Assembly (NCBI RefSeq): GCF_000182745.2
Contig: NC_016027.1
Span: 127,001 to 191,000 of the forward strand
DNA: 64,000 nucleotides
From: Komagataeibacter medellinensis NBRC 3288
GTDB taxonomy: Bacteria; Pseudomonadota; Alphaproteobacteria; Acetobacterales; Acetobacteraceae
Reading direction: 5' to 3'
Shown piece after piece: positions 9,690 to 18,413 of the stretch (positions are counted from its first letter, which is position 1; the number at the start of each line of letters is the position of its first letter). Under the pieces are notes generated by a model. That model was given only the letters and a program-made list of their open reading frames with translations. It made no database searches and was not told where the DNA came from. The position numbers and the translations under genes are program-made.

Positions 9690-9836
9690 GACAAAGATGG
9701 AAAACTTTTTAAAATCAGTACGTTCCCCCGAGATGGCATGAACAAAGAGCTACAAAATGTTGCAAAATCATTTGGCGTTATTAAAATTGTTGTTGGGCAA
9801 AAAGATAAACCACACTGGTCATCAGATGGTCATTAG
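9690..9836 (+). pseudogene. 3' remnant of an IS-truncated gene, possibly a toxin C-terminus
   Basis: Directly after the IS, an open frame with no start encodes 48 residues, including ISTFPRDGMNKEL and GVIKIVVGQKDKPHWSSDGH, and stops at 9834-9836. The next gene's ATG at 9826 lies inside it, the tight overlap expected of a co-translated pair. I do not recognise the family. Its position before a small secreted protein suggests the end of an effector or toxin paired with an immunity protein; that is inference only. Confidence 0.4.
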
Positions 9837-10119
9837 AATATTTTTTTTTGCGATGTTATATTGTGTAAATATTCCATCAGTCATTGCAAAAAATGAAAAG
9901 AATGTTCCAGAGGACGTTATCTCCTTTTTCCATGATGCAGATATTTGTCAGTATCTGGCAGGAGAATGGGATAGCAATCTTCCTCAGAAAAGAAAAAAAG
10001 AACTATCCAATGAAATGAACAAAACTTGCTCGAATATCTATAAAAGACAGGAACACTTCAAAAAAAAATATATCCGAAATAAATTCATTATGCAGAAATT
10101 AAATTCCTATGAATTCTAA
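9826..10119 (+). CDS. Small secreted protein of unknown function, possibly immunity-like
   Basis: The 97-residue product starts with a signal peptide (MVIRIFFFAMLYCVNIPSVIA) and continues as a basic, helix-rich chain with two cysteines, in DICQYLAGEW and NKTCSNIY, that could form a disulfide. No known family is certain. The gene is markedly AT-rich, unlike the core genome. The ATG at 9826 is preferred because the signal peptide begins there. The stop codon TAA falls exactly at the border of the next IS, so the native C-terminus may have been altered. A periplasmic immunity or inhibitor role is a guess from context. Confidence 0.5.
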   Translation: MVIRIFFFAMLYCVNIPSVIAKNEKNVPEDVISFFHDADICQYLAGEWDSNLPQKRKKELSNEMNKTCSNIYKRQEHFKKKYIRNKFIMQKLNSYEF

Positions 10120-11052
10120 GTGTCCGTCCAAGAACATCTTGAATCATTTGGAATTGTTTGTGATTCTCTATCAGCGCACCCGCTTTGCAGGAGTTGCTGA
10201 TGTGGACCGTCGAGAACCGTGCCCGATATGACCGGAGCCAGCTTCGCTATCCGAGCGATCTGACGGAGGAGGAATGGTCGCTGATCGCCCCCCTGATCCC
10301 GGCCGCCCGGCGTGGCGGCAATAAGTGGACAGTGGATATACGGGAGGTCATGAACGGCCTGATGTATGTTTTTGGAACGGGTTGCCAGTGGCGCGCGATC
10401 CCGAAAGACCTTCCGCCGCGCAGCACGGTCAATTACTATTTCTGCCGCTGGCAGCATGACGGCACACTCAATCGTCTGCACCATGCGCTCTACATTCTGT
10501 GTCGGGAGCAGGCGGGCCGTGAGGCCAGTCCGACAGCGGCGATCATCGACAGCCAGAGCGTCAAGAACGCCGAAAAAGGGGGCGGCGCATCGATTCGTCC
10601 GGCTTTGACGCCGGCAAGAGGATCAAGAGCAAGAAGCGGCATGTCCTCGTCGATACGCAGGGCCTGTTGATGGAGGCAACGGTCCACGCAACCGATATCC
10701 AGGATCGTGATGGCGGTGTCATGCTGATGGCGACATTGTTCGGGCTGTATCCGTTCCTTTTGAAACTCTACGCCAATGCGGGCTATCAGGGGGCAAAGTT
10801 TCAGCAGGGACTGGCTCATGTCTGCCATTCTGTGAATGTCGAGATTGTGCGGCGCTGTGATGTCGGAAAATTCGTGGTATTGCCCAAGCGCTGGATCGTG
10901 GAGCGCACCATCGCATGGCTGAACCGCTGCCGACGCCTGAGCAGGGATTGGGAGTGCCTCAATTGCAATGCACTCGTTTTCCTCCGATGGGCCTCAGTCC
11001 GGATGATGCTCAGAAGACTCTGTAATCATACATCATGATCTTGGACGGACTC
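10120..11052 (+). mobile_element. About 0.93-kb IS5-family element with frameshifted transposase
   Basis: Imperfect ends G(T/A)GTCCGTCCAAGA(A/T)CAT lie at 10120 and, inverted, at 11052. The flanking triplets TAA and TCA are not identical, so there is no exact target duplication. It sits at the stop codon of the upstream small gene. Confidence 0.75.
10200..11038 (+). pseudogene. IS5-family DDE transposase, split in two frames
   Basis: The first frame starts at the ATG at 10200 after an AGGAG site and encodes YPSDLTEEEWSLIAPLIP, then AAIIDSQSVKNAEKGG. Near 10577-10590 the coding frame moves by -1 and continues as IDSSGFDAGKRIKSKKRHVLVD, then LPKRWIVERTIAWLNRCRRL and a stop at 11038. The A5G5 run could allow programmed -1 slippage, or this may be an indel. 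Together the frames cover a whole transposase, so activity cannot be excluded. Confidence 0.7.
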
Positions 11053-11187
11053 TCAGAAAAGAATTTATGTCAATATCGTCAATTACTTTATTTATAAAAC
11101 ATGATATCTTTCTCTGAATCATAATAACCAAAATAAATTGAAAAATGCTGTCGCATCAGGAAACTCTCTTTCCTAAATTTGAGATGT

Positions 11188-11637
11188 TTAATCCACGTAA
11201 CGCTTCCCATGAAGACGCTCAATCTCAAAGGGAGTAATGACATCGGCAAGTGTATACCGGTCCAGAACATGCGTCATAGCCTGTGACGCCTCATACATGA
11301 CGCCGCGCAGACGGCATCCTGGCATTAGTGTACAGATAATTGATGGTGTAGCCACAGTATCCATACACGACAATAGTGCCAGGTTGCCTTCCATGTACCG
11401 AACTACATCTCCGATAAAAATGTTATCGGGTGACTTTTCAAGGCGTATACCACCATTTCGGCCTCTGATAGTTTCTACAAATCCACTTTGTCCAAGCTTA
11501 TGAATTACTTTGATCATATGTGCTTCAGAGATTTGGTAAGCGTCTGCAATCTCGCGTATCGACGAAAGACGGTCTCGACGCGTACCAAGATAGATCAAAG
11601 CACGGAGCGCATAATCTGTTTGCAATGTAAGTTTCAT
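11188..11637 (-). CDS. nsrR: Rrf2-family NO-sensing repressor NsrR
   Basis: The 149-residue protein has an N-terminal winged helix (MKLTLQTDYALRALIYLGT, then SEAHMIKVIHKLGQ and RGRNGGIRL). Three cysteines that could hold the Fe-S cluster lie at residues 91, 102 and 108, in LLSCMD, ICTLMPG and GCRLRG. The last two have usual NsrR spacing, but the first gap is ten residues, longer than in E. coli NsrR. NsrR represses NO-detoxification genes until NO damages its cluster (established). It is divergent from hmp, with a good NsrR operator between them. IscR is less likely given this partner. Confidence 0.87.
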   Translation of the reverse strand: MKLTLQTDYALRALIYLGTRRDRLSSIREIADAYQISEAHMIKVIHKLGQSGFVETIRGRNGGIRLEKSPDNIFIGDVVRYMEGNLALLSCMDTVATPSIICTLMPGCRLRGVMYEASQAMTHVLDRYTLADVITPFEIERLHGKRYVD

Positions 11638-11659
11638 GGTTCCTTAAAGATATCCTATC

Positions 11660-11709
11660 TTGACATGTTTTCCAATGCGGATAAATAAGGTTCATGGATT
11701 ATGAACCTT
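11660..11709 (+). promoter_or_regulatory. hmp promoter with NsrR operator
   Basis: A 23-base dyad at 11687-11709 has perfect 9-base arms AAGGTTCAT and ATGAACCTT around GGATT. It closely follows the E. coli NsrR layout, AAG-x-T-x-CAT ... ATG-x-A-x-CTT. A consensus -35 TTGACA at 11660-11665 is followed after 16 bases by TAAATA (11682-11687), so the operator overlaps the -10 and start region of hmp. It also lies just upstream of nsrR, allowing autoregulation. Confidence 0.8.
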
Positions 11710-11723
11710 AAAAGGAAATCCCC

Positions 11724-12944
11724 ATGTCCGCGCCGCTTGATGAAAACACACGCTCCATTATTCTCGCCACGGTCCCTGCACTGAAGGCGCATGGCCTCGC
11801 CATTACAACGGAGATGTATAAGCGTCTTCTTGCGACCCCCGCCATTCGAGACCTTTTCAATCTCTCCCACCAGCAGGACGGCGAACAACCCAAAGCCCTT
11901 GCTCTGGCCGTGCTGTGTTATGCCGAACACATTAACGACCTTGGCGCACTGAGCAGCATGGTGGAGCGGATTGCGGAAAAGCATGTTGGTCTCAACATCC
12001 TGCCTGAACACTACCCCTACGTCGCAACTGCACTGCTTGGCGCGATTGGTCATGTGCTTGGGGATGCTGCAACACCAGAAATTCTGGATGCCTGGGGCAA
12101 GGCTTACTGGTTTTTGGCCGATATTCTGATTGGCCGTGAAAAACAGATTTATGACGGTAACGAATCCATGCCCGGCGGCTGGAAAGGCTGGCGTGCCTTC
12201 CGCATTCGCGCGCGCCAGAATGAAACCGCCACAATTGTCTCCTTTGATCTGGTCCCCAAAGACGGGGGGGCACTCTTTCGCCACAAAGCGGGACAGTATC
12301 TCAGTTTCAAGCTGGACGTACCCGAACACGGCTCACAGCGCAGGAATTACAGTATCTCTTCTGCACCGGGGGCTGATCACTACCGTATCAGTGTACGCCG
12401 CCAGGATGGCGGTGTTGCCTCCACTTGGCTGCATGATAGCGTGAAGGAAGGTGATATCCTTCAGGTCGCAAATCCCGCAGGTGATTTCTTTCTTAACGAT
12501 GCGGACAGCAACCCTGTTGTCTTTTTGACAGCGGGCGTTGGGCTTACCCCGGTTATTTCCATGATGGGTGAGCTTGCACAGACACGCACGAACAGACATA
12601 TCCACTACATTCATGGGGCAGAAACCCGGGCACTGACAGCGTTTGTACCGCAGATTGACGATCTGGCAAAAAGTGATCGTGTCAAAGCCGATTTCTTTTA
12701 TTCAAAAGAACAGGCACCTGTACAGGACGGCACACCGGGTGTGACCACCCATGCCGGACGGATCACCCCTGCGTGGTTGCTGCAAACGCTTGATCGCACA
12801 GCCACCTATTATATCTGTGGTCCGGATTCTTTCATGAGGGACATGGTAGAGGCGCTCAAGAGCGCAAAACTGCCTGCCACACAGATCCGTTATGAATTTT
12901 TCGGTTCTGCCGCCGATCCGGAACTTGTACTTTCCGCTGCCTGA
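11724..12944 (+). CDS. hmp: Flavohaemoprotein, nitric oxide dioxygenase
   Basis: The 406-residue protein has a globin domain (about 1-145), an FAD domain (about 150-260) and an NAD domain (about 265-400). The probable proximal haem ligand is His87 in ERIAEKHVGL. FAD binding is indicated by RRNYSISSAP and NAD binding by FLTAGVGLTPVISMM. It oxidises NO to nitrate using O2 and NADH. An AAAGGA site precedes the ATG, and the NsrR operator overlaps its promoter. A hairpin follows the stop. Confidence 0.95.
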   Translation: MSAPLDENTRSIILATVPALKAHGLAITTEMYKRLLATPAIRDLFNLSHQQDGEQPKALALAVLCYAEHINDLGALSSMVERIAEKHVGLNILPEHYPYVATALLGAIGHVLGDAATPEILDAWGKAYWFLADILIGREKQIYDGNESMPGGWKGWRAFRIRARQNETATIVSFDLVPKDGGALFRHKAGQYLSFKLDVPEHGSQRRNYSISSAPGADHYRISVRRQDGGVASTWLHDSVKEGDILQVANPAGDFFLNDADSNPVVFLTAGVGLTPVISMMGELAQTRTNRHIHYIHGAETRALTAFVPQIDDLAKSDRVKADFFYSKEQAPVQDGTPGVTTHAGRITPAWLLQTLDRTATYYICGPDSFMRDMVEALKSAKLPATQIRYEFFGSAADPELVLSAA

Positions 12945-12967
12945 TAGCTGATAGTTCGGCTTTTAAA

Positions 12968-12993
12968 GCGTGGGAAGCGCCAGCTTCCCACGC
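12968..12993. terminator. Hairpin between hmp and the DUF488 gene
   Basis: A perfect 11-base stem, GCGTGGGAAGC with its complement, surrounds a GCCA loop. TTTAAAA lies on the left side, so it resembles a terminator better on the minus strand. It may attenuate readthrough from hmp into the DUF488 gene 24 bases on. Confidence 0.5.
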
Positions 12994-13016
12994 ACAATGC
13001 CGTCAGGGAAGACAGA

Positions 13017-13391
13017 ATGTCCGATATCAGAATCAAACGTATCTATGATCCACCAGCCCCGGATGATGGTATTCGCGTTCTTGTGGATCGTCTCTGGCCT
13101 CGGGGGCTTCGCAAAAGCGATGTCTCTATGGATTACTGGCTGAAAGACGTTGCACCCAGTACGGAATTGCGGCGTTGGTTCGGTCACGATCCCGCGCACT
13201 GGGCCGCGTTCCAGATCAGTTATCGTCAAGAACTGTCACGAGGGAGCGTCGAGTTGTCGCAACTGAGTGCTCTGGCAGACAAAGAAAGAGTAACCCTTCT
13301 TTACGCAGCGCATGACCCACACTGTAATCACGCACTCGTTTTGCAGGATTTTCTACGCAAAAACACCTCAAAGCAAGCACAACACGACTGA
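13017..13391 (+). CDS. DUF488-family protein (YeaO-like)
   Basis: The 124-residue protein has the YeaO-type DUF488 pattern IKRIYDPPAPDDGIRVLVDRLWPRGL, then WLKDVAPSTELRRWFGHDP and TLLYAAHDPHCNHALVL. The family has no firm biochemical role. It follows hmp in the same direction, separated by a hairpin, and may belong to the same stress response (inference). A second, longer DUF488 protein lies at 14497-15081. Confidence 0.85.
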   Translation: MSDIRIKRIYDPPAPDDGIRVLVDRLWPRGLRKSDVSMDYWLKDVAPSTELRRWFGHDPAHWAAFQISYRQELSRGSVELSQLSALADKERVTLLYAAHDPHCNHALVLQDFLRKNTSKQAQHD

Positions 13392-13509
13392 ATCATGGTC
13401 CAGTCTTGCTGCTGACCAATTCGGATCATGACACCAGCCAGACCGGAGTATACCACTCTGGGCCTACTCAAGCCTTGTAATCCGTTACGCTCTGACACTT
13501 CTCGCTTCT

Positions 13510-14349
13510 CAAAACCTGATTCGAAAGTTTTTCAACCCTGACAATGTCTTGCCGACCGTCGTGTGAGTATGCGGATTGAGTCGATCAGGGTCCATACGGT
13601 TGAGGAAGCAATGGGCTTCTCCCAGTCTTTGGCGAGCCGTAGGCGGCGACCGAGGCATGCGAATGTTCGTTCGACCACTCATCGGTGCGGCAGAATTGTG
13701 CAGTCCTTTTCTGTGTCTGATCGCCTGATGATTTCCATTGTCCATCGTCTCATGTTGGCGAGCATGGGCCGCAGTTTATCACCGGCATAGTTGCCATTGG
13801 CAAAGACGTGACGAAGCCAGGGAAAGCGTTTGCGTATGGCCGCCAAGAGTTCGACGGCCCCATAACGGTCCTGAATATCGGAGGCATGGACGAGAAGAAA
13901 GATCGGGAAGCCGCAGGTGTCGGTCATGATATGACGCTTGCGCCCTTTGACCTTCTTGTCCGCATCATAGCCCGAAATACCGCCGCTTTCCGTAGTTTTT
14001 ACCGACAGGCTGTCAATCACGCCCACGCGGAGGGAAGCATTGCGTCCCTCAATCTCCCGTAGGTTCATGATCAGCACGGTATTCATAACTTCCAACAGTC
14101 TCGTGTCACGCCACTCGTAAAAGGAGCGTCTGACAGTTGATGCCGGTGGAAAGCATTTCGACAGGAGGCACCACGCGCACCCGCCCGAGGCGAGATAAAG
14201 CATCGCATTCACGACCTCACGCATATCGGCCGTTCGAGGCCGATCCCCCGGTTTTCCTGGAGGGCACGAAGAGCGCAACCAAAGTCCACTCGGTATCCGT
14301 CATATCCGTTGGATATCGTAGTCTCTCCCGGCTATGTTCGCGTCAGGCA
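13510..14349 (-). mobile_element. Degenerate IS5-family (IS1031/IS12528-like) element
   Basis: Left end AACCTGATTCGAAAG and a poorly matching right end (complement TGCCTGACGCGAAC) bound about 840 bases. The 97-base piece at 8760-8856 is from the same type of element. The transposase inside is broken. Confidence 0.7.
13532..14303 (-). pseudogene. IS5-family transposase with a frameshift and a nonsense mutation
   Basis: From the ATG at 14301-14303 the frame reads MTDTEWTLVALFVPSRK, then shifts into PPGKPGDRPRTADMREVVNA. The core has VGVIDSLSVKTTESGGISGYDADKKVKGRKRH. At 13679-13681 a TGA replaces the usual Trp before VVERTFACLGRRLRLAKDWE, and the frame then runs to the natural stop at 13532. 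With two lesions it is dead. Confidence 0.85.
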
Positions 14350-14496
14350 ATACCAGTCCATGCTATCATTTTCTCGATACTTTTTACAAAGAATGATGAA
14401 TCACAAATGTCTGGTATTGTTAAAAAAATTTTGAATCATTATTTATAAATACTTATAAATTTTTCAGAATATTCTGCAGTGGTCAGAATATATTCT

Positions 14497-15081
14497 CTAC
14501 CCACCAGATATTGATAGTGGATATGTAATAAGCCCTTTTTTTGCTATAACAGCATCGGGCGTAATCTGTGCCTGAACAACGTTTTCGAGAGAAAGGATAT
14601 GAAATACCTTTTGATTATTTTCCAGAAGATAGTCTGAGATGATGCGTCTATGACAGCGCCACCACAGAACTTCTGCACACATGATGGCAACGGTGTTTTG
14701 TCTTCCCAGTTCAAGGAGTTTTGCCAATCCTTGATGAAAGATTTCACCCAATGCATAATCGGCATAGTTGTGAAAACTCTGTACGCGCCAGAAAGCATTT
14801 GTTTCTATACAAACTGTTTTTGAACGGGGCCGTCGTCCACCAAGTTCGGGGATATGACAATATCCAATATCATATACGGCCAGTTCCGAGACGAGGCGTG
14901 ACCCATCAAAATCTCGATTGCGTCTGGAATATGGAAAAGCGCGAACATCCACGATCATCGTAATATTATAGTGACGTAAGATCGCAATAAAATCAGGTAA
15001 TGAATGTGTGGAGTGACCTACTGTGTAAAAAGGTTTAAAAAATTTGTCGGTGTTTTGTGTATCAGGAGTAGAAACCGTCAT
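14497..15081 (-). CDS. DUF488-family protein
   Basis: The 194-residue protein has FYTVGHSTHSLPDFIAILRHYNI near the N-terminus, IVDVRAFPYSRRN, and the C-terminal family signature CAEVLWWRCHRRIISDYL. The family's biochemical role is unproven. Its ATG shares bases with the start of the DUF2945 gene on the other strand (CATG at 15079-15082), so their control must be linked. The gene is more AT-rich than the core genes, suggesting an acquired pair. Confidence 0.82.
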   Translation of the reverse strand: MTVSTPDTQNTDKFFKPFYTVGHSTHSLPDFIAILRHYNITMIVDVRAFPYSRRNRDFDGSRLVSELAVYDIGYCHIPELGGRRPRSKTVCIETNAFWRVQSFHNYADYALGEIFHQGLAKLLELGRQNTVAIMCAEVLWWRCHRRIISDYLLENNQKVFHILSLENVVQAQITPDAVIAKKGLITYPLSISGG

Positions 15082-15298
15082 GCAGTCAAGAACTTTCGAA
15101 ATCGGTGATATTGTTTCGTGGAACTCCGAAGCTGGTTACGTCACTGGTCGGATCCGTACCATACACACCATACCTTTTATGGTGAATGGGTATCAGCATC
15201 ATGCATCGTCCACAAATCCACAATATGAAATTGAAAGCCTCAAAACCGGACATATTGCCTTTCATAAAGGTATTGCCTTACGGCGTGTCGTCAGTTAA
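15080..15298 (+). CDS. DUF2945 (HVA1/Tudor-like) small protein
   Basis: The 72-residue protein reads FEIGDIVSWNSEAGYVTGRI, then QYEIESLKTGHIAFHKGIAL, the full pattern of the hypervirulence-associated/DUF2945 small beta-barrel family, whose function is unknown. The ATG at 15080 is chosen because the domain begins right after it; a start at 15044 would extend into the DUF488 gene. It is divergent from that gene with overlapping start codons. Confidence 0.75.
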   Translation: MQSRTFEIGDIVSWNSEAGYVTGRIRTIHTIPFMVNGYQHHASSTNPQYEIESLKTGHIAFHKGIALRRVVS

Positions 15299-15300
15299 GA

Positions 15301-15439
15301 AGGATGGCAATTAAAGCGAAATAAACGGCGGCAAAAAAGTTGATTTCAGCTTGTCGTGGCGGGTTGCAATAGCACGAAACTGTTTGAGTTCTCTTGAAGA
15401 ATCTCTCGATCAGCCTGTCTGCGTCGTATGCCCTGTCTG
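15301..15439 (-). mobile_element. Short IS5-type transposase tail with internal deletion
   Basis: Read leftward, this encodes ADRAYDADRLIERF joined out of frame to FKELKQFRAIATRHDKL, the end of a DDE transposase with the part between missing. It is a relic just before another IS end. Confidence 0.5.
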
Positions 15440-15443
15440 CTAG

Positions 15444-15791
15444 GGCCTGTTAGGCCTTGAATGACGGCACGGATTGCATAGCTGTTTATGATGAGCATGA
15501 TGCAGTCTGTCTTTTCCGATACCGCATGGTCCGTCTGGGAGCCTTTGATCGAGGAAGTCCGTCCGAAGGGCAAGACCCCACCAAAGAACCTTCGACGGAC
15601 GATATCCGCGATTTTCTGGCGCCATCAGAGTTTGGTCCCTGGTGGATTGCCGCACAGTTGTTCATTCGCTGGTCGAAGCTTGGAGTGTGACAGCGCCTCT
15701 TTGAAAAGGTCAAAGACAAGGATCAAGACCTCGGCATGGTCTTTCTTGATGGCACGACAATCCGTGCCCATCATAAGAGACTGTTTCAAAA
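15444..15791 (+). mobile_element. 5' part of an IS5-family element cut by IS256
   Basis: The end GGCCTGTTAGGCC follows a CTAG target site at 15440-15443. A transposase start (ATG at 15488, SVFSDTAWSVWEPLIEEVRPKGKTPP) resembles the elements at 34734-35576 and 57202-58041. The frame is damaged after FWRHQ and the element ends near VFLDGTTIRAHHK, where IS256 lies. Confidence 0.7.
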
Positions 15792-15799
15792 GTCTAGAT

Positions 15800-17114
15800 G
15801 GGACTATCCTGAATTTTGTGCGGTGCGGTGATAATCTGCTCGAAGAGGAGCCCCCGCATGAGCATTGATAAAGATCTTCTGGACCGTCTGATGGAAGGTC
15901 GTTCACCGGGCGACCTGTTTGGCAAAAGCGGCATACTCTCGGAATTGACGAAGGCTCTGGCGGAGCGGGCGCTCAACACGGAGATGACACTTCATCTTGA
16001 TGAGGAGCGCGCCGATGGCGCCTCTGCTGAGGATAATCAGCCGCCCAACCGCAGAAACGGCAATAGCCAGAAGACCGTGACGACACAGAGCGGCAAGGTT
16101 GTTCTGGATATTCCCCGGGATCGGAACGGTACGTTTGATCCGATGTTGATTGCAAAGTATCAGCGTCGCTTTCCCGAGTTCGACCGCAAGATCATCAGCA
16201 TGTATGCCCGAGGTCTGACAACCCGCGAAATCCAGGGGCATATTGAAGAAATCTATGGCGTTGAGGCCTCCCCGAGCCTCATTTCCGCGATTACCGACGC
16301 CGTGATGGAGGAGGTCGCCGCCTGGCAGAACCGTCCGCTGGAACCCTGCTACCCGATCGTCTTCATGGACGCGATCCGGGTCAATATCCGCAGTGATGGG
16401 ACTGTCTCGAACAAGGCTGTCTTCGTGGCGCTCGCGATCCTGCCTGACGGCACACGGGACGTTCTGGGGCTGTGGTTCCAGGCGAATGAAGGGGCCAAAT
16501 TCTGGGCCAAGGTCCTCAGCGACCTGCGCAATCGGGGTGTGCAGGACATCCTGATCGCCGTAGTCGACGGGCTGAAGGGCTTTCCGCAGGCCATTGAGGC
16601 GGTCTTCCCCAGAACCCGCATTCAGACGTGTATCGTTCATCTGCTGCGTCATTCCATGAGCTTTGCCAGCTACAAGGACCGCAAGGCATCGCCACAGCTC
16701 TCAAGGCAATCTATACAGCAGTGGACGCCACAGAGGCCGAGGCAGCCCTCGGCGGGTTCGAAGAAAGCGATCTGGGCAGACAATACCCGGCCATCGCGCC
16801 CAGTTGGCGCAGGGCATGGAATGAGGTCATTCCGTTCCTCGATTATCCTCCAGAAGTGCGCAGGTTGATTTACACAACAAATGCCATTGAGGCCCTGAAC
16901 TCAAAGATCCGTCGTGCCGTGCGCACCCGCGGCCATTTCCCCAGTGAAGAGGCCGCAGCAAAATTGATTTACCTGGCGCTCAATGCTACCTCAGCACAGT
17001 GGAAGCGCTCAGTGCGCGAATGGTACGCTGTCAGATGCCAGCTCGCTATCATGTTCGATGATCGTTTCCCAATGGCCTGAAAAAATGGCACCGCACAAAA
17101 TTCTACACAGTCTC
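15800..17114 (+). mobile_element. IS256-family element with 8-bp target duplication
   Basis: The 1315-bp element has 27-base imperfect inverted ends sharing the core AATTTTGTGCGGTGC. The octamer GTCTAGAT occurs directly outside both ends (15792-15799 and 17115-17122), the 8-bp duplication expected of IS256. It lies within older IS5 debris. Confidence 0.85.
15858..17080 (+). pseudogene. IS256-family (mutator) transposase, single-base frameshift
   Basis: From the ATG at 15858 after GAGGAG, the frame gives the mutator-type transposase: TALAERALNTEMTLHL, RDRNGTFDPMLIAKYQRRF, PIVFMDAIRVNIR and AVVDGLKGFPQAIEAVFPRT. Near 16686, in KDRKA, one base is missing relative to the family reading KDRKAIATALK, and the rest continues in another frame: AIYTAVDATEAEAALGGF, TNAIEALNSKIRRAVRTRG. 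It is probably inactive. Confidence 0.85.
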
Positions 17115-17136
17115 GTCTAGATGATTGAAATTCCTA

Positions 17137-17965
17137 GGCTCAGGACTCATAGCCAGAAGATGACGGTTGCAGCGAGGCAGATGGCTGAGAAGAAGACGTT
17201 CGGGCATCTGTCATAGCGTGTTGCGACCCGCCGCCAGTCCTTGAGACGGCCGAACATGATTTCGATGCGGTTGCGTCTTTTGTATTTTCGCTTGTCGTAT
17301 TTGACTGGTTTTCCGCGGGATCTTCTTCCCGGAATGCAGGGCCTGATCCCTTTTTCCTCCAGGGCATCCCGGAACCAGTCAGCATCATAACCCCGATCCG
17401 CCAGCAACCACTGTGCCATGGGAAGGCTGTCCAGCAGAGCAGAGGCTCCGGTGTAATCACTGATCTGTCCGGCTGTCATAAAGAAGCTCAGCGGTCGTCC
17501 GTTCTGATCGGTGACCGCATGCAGCTTGGTGTTCATGCCCCCTTTAGTGCGTCCGATCAGGCGGCCTGGATCCCCTTTTTTAACCGCAGGCTTGAAGCCG
17601 TGCGGTGTGCCTTGAGATAGGTCGCATCAATCATAATAGTCTGAGGCTCAGCCTGCGCGGCAGACAGGCCATCCATCATCCGCATGAAAATGCCCATGTC
17701 GCCCCAACGCTTCCAACGGTTGTAGAGCGTCTTGTGCGGACCGTATTCCCGGGGTGCATCACGCCAGCGCATACCATTGCGGTTCACAAAAATGATGCCG
17801 CTCAGCACGCGGCGGTCATCAACGCGCGGTTTACCATGGCTCTTGGGAAAGAACGGCCGCAGACGCTCCATCTGTTCATCCGTCAGCCAAAACAGGTCAC
17901 TCATCTTCAGTCTCCTTGCAGAACCTGAAGCAAAATTCCCTACACAAATCAATGGGTCCTGAGCC
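17137..17965 (-). mobile_element. 829-bp IS5-family (IS427-like) element, copy 2, intact
   Basis: Same ends and length as copy 1 (8859-9687), with TA at 17135-17136 and 17966-17967. Only a few bases differ between the copies. This one retains an uninterrupted OrfB, so it is the probably active copy. Confidence 0.87.
17147..17952 (-). CDS. IS5-family transposase made by -1 frameshift (OrfA-OrfB)
   Basis: OrfA (17557-17952, 131 residues) carries LTDEQMERLRPFFP, WRDAPREYGPHKTLYNRWKR and the first catalytic Asp in MIDATYLKAHR. At 17575-17581 the coding strand reads TTA-AAA-AAG-G, containing the slippery heptamer A-AAA-AAG. A -1 shift leads into OrfB (from the region ending 17536 down to 17147) with MNTKLHAVTD, LLADRGYDADWF and RNRIEIMFGRLKDWRRVATRYD. 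Joined, the product is a complete DDE transposase of about 265 residues. Frameshifting is inferred from the sequence and from the known habit of the IS427 group. Confidence 0.82.
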
Positions 17966-18413
17966 TAAACACGTAGATTATGTTTTTACGCTATCAAACC
18001 GGCTTTCGTATTCAATTTTATATCATCATGTATGCATATACAACATACCTCCAGACCCGGTCAGGTTAGCTCACATTATGTCTGGAATGAATAAGCAGGC
18101 CGTGCGAAGATACCGTCCATGACCTAAAAACAGTGGATATCCGCCAAATATTTTGTAATCGATCATAGATATTTTTCGGTTCTCTATATTCTGTTATAAC
18201 TATACGAAACCTGTCGATACTATGGTTATAAATTTTGTTTATAATCTTATGTATAATCTCTCTTGGACGTCATACGTCTGATTGATCTACTACTATTCTC
18301 ACGACGCCGCAGCACATATCAGCCTTTCAGGCCGGTAAATTCCTTGCGGGACCATTATGTCGAGAAGTTCTTTATAATTTTATTCCTCTCGCCATAAGTT
18401 TTGGAAAGTATCG
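17966..18413 (+). promoter_or_regulatory. AT-rich upstream region of cioAB
   Basis: No gene is visible in these 448 bases. The segment is strongly AT-rich around 18130-18260, fitting the promoter region of the oxidase operon, but no operator could be assigned. A GGAAAG ribosome site lies just before the ATG at 18414. Copy 2 of the 829-bp IS ends at its left border and could influence transcription. Confidence 0.35.

Noticed and set aside
15080-15298. Start at 15044 for the DUF2945 protein
   Set aside because: The extra residues come from within the DUF488 coding region and the domain begins right after the ATG at 15080.
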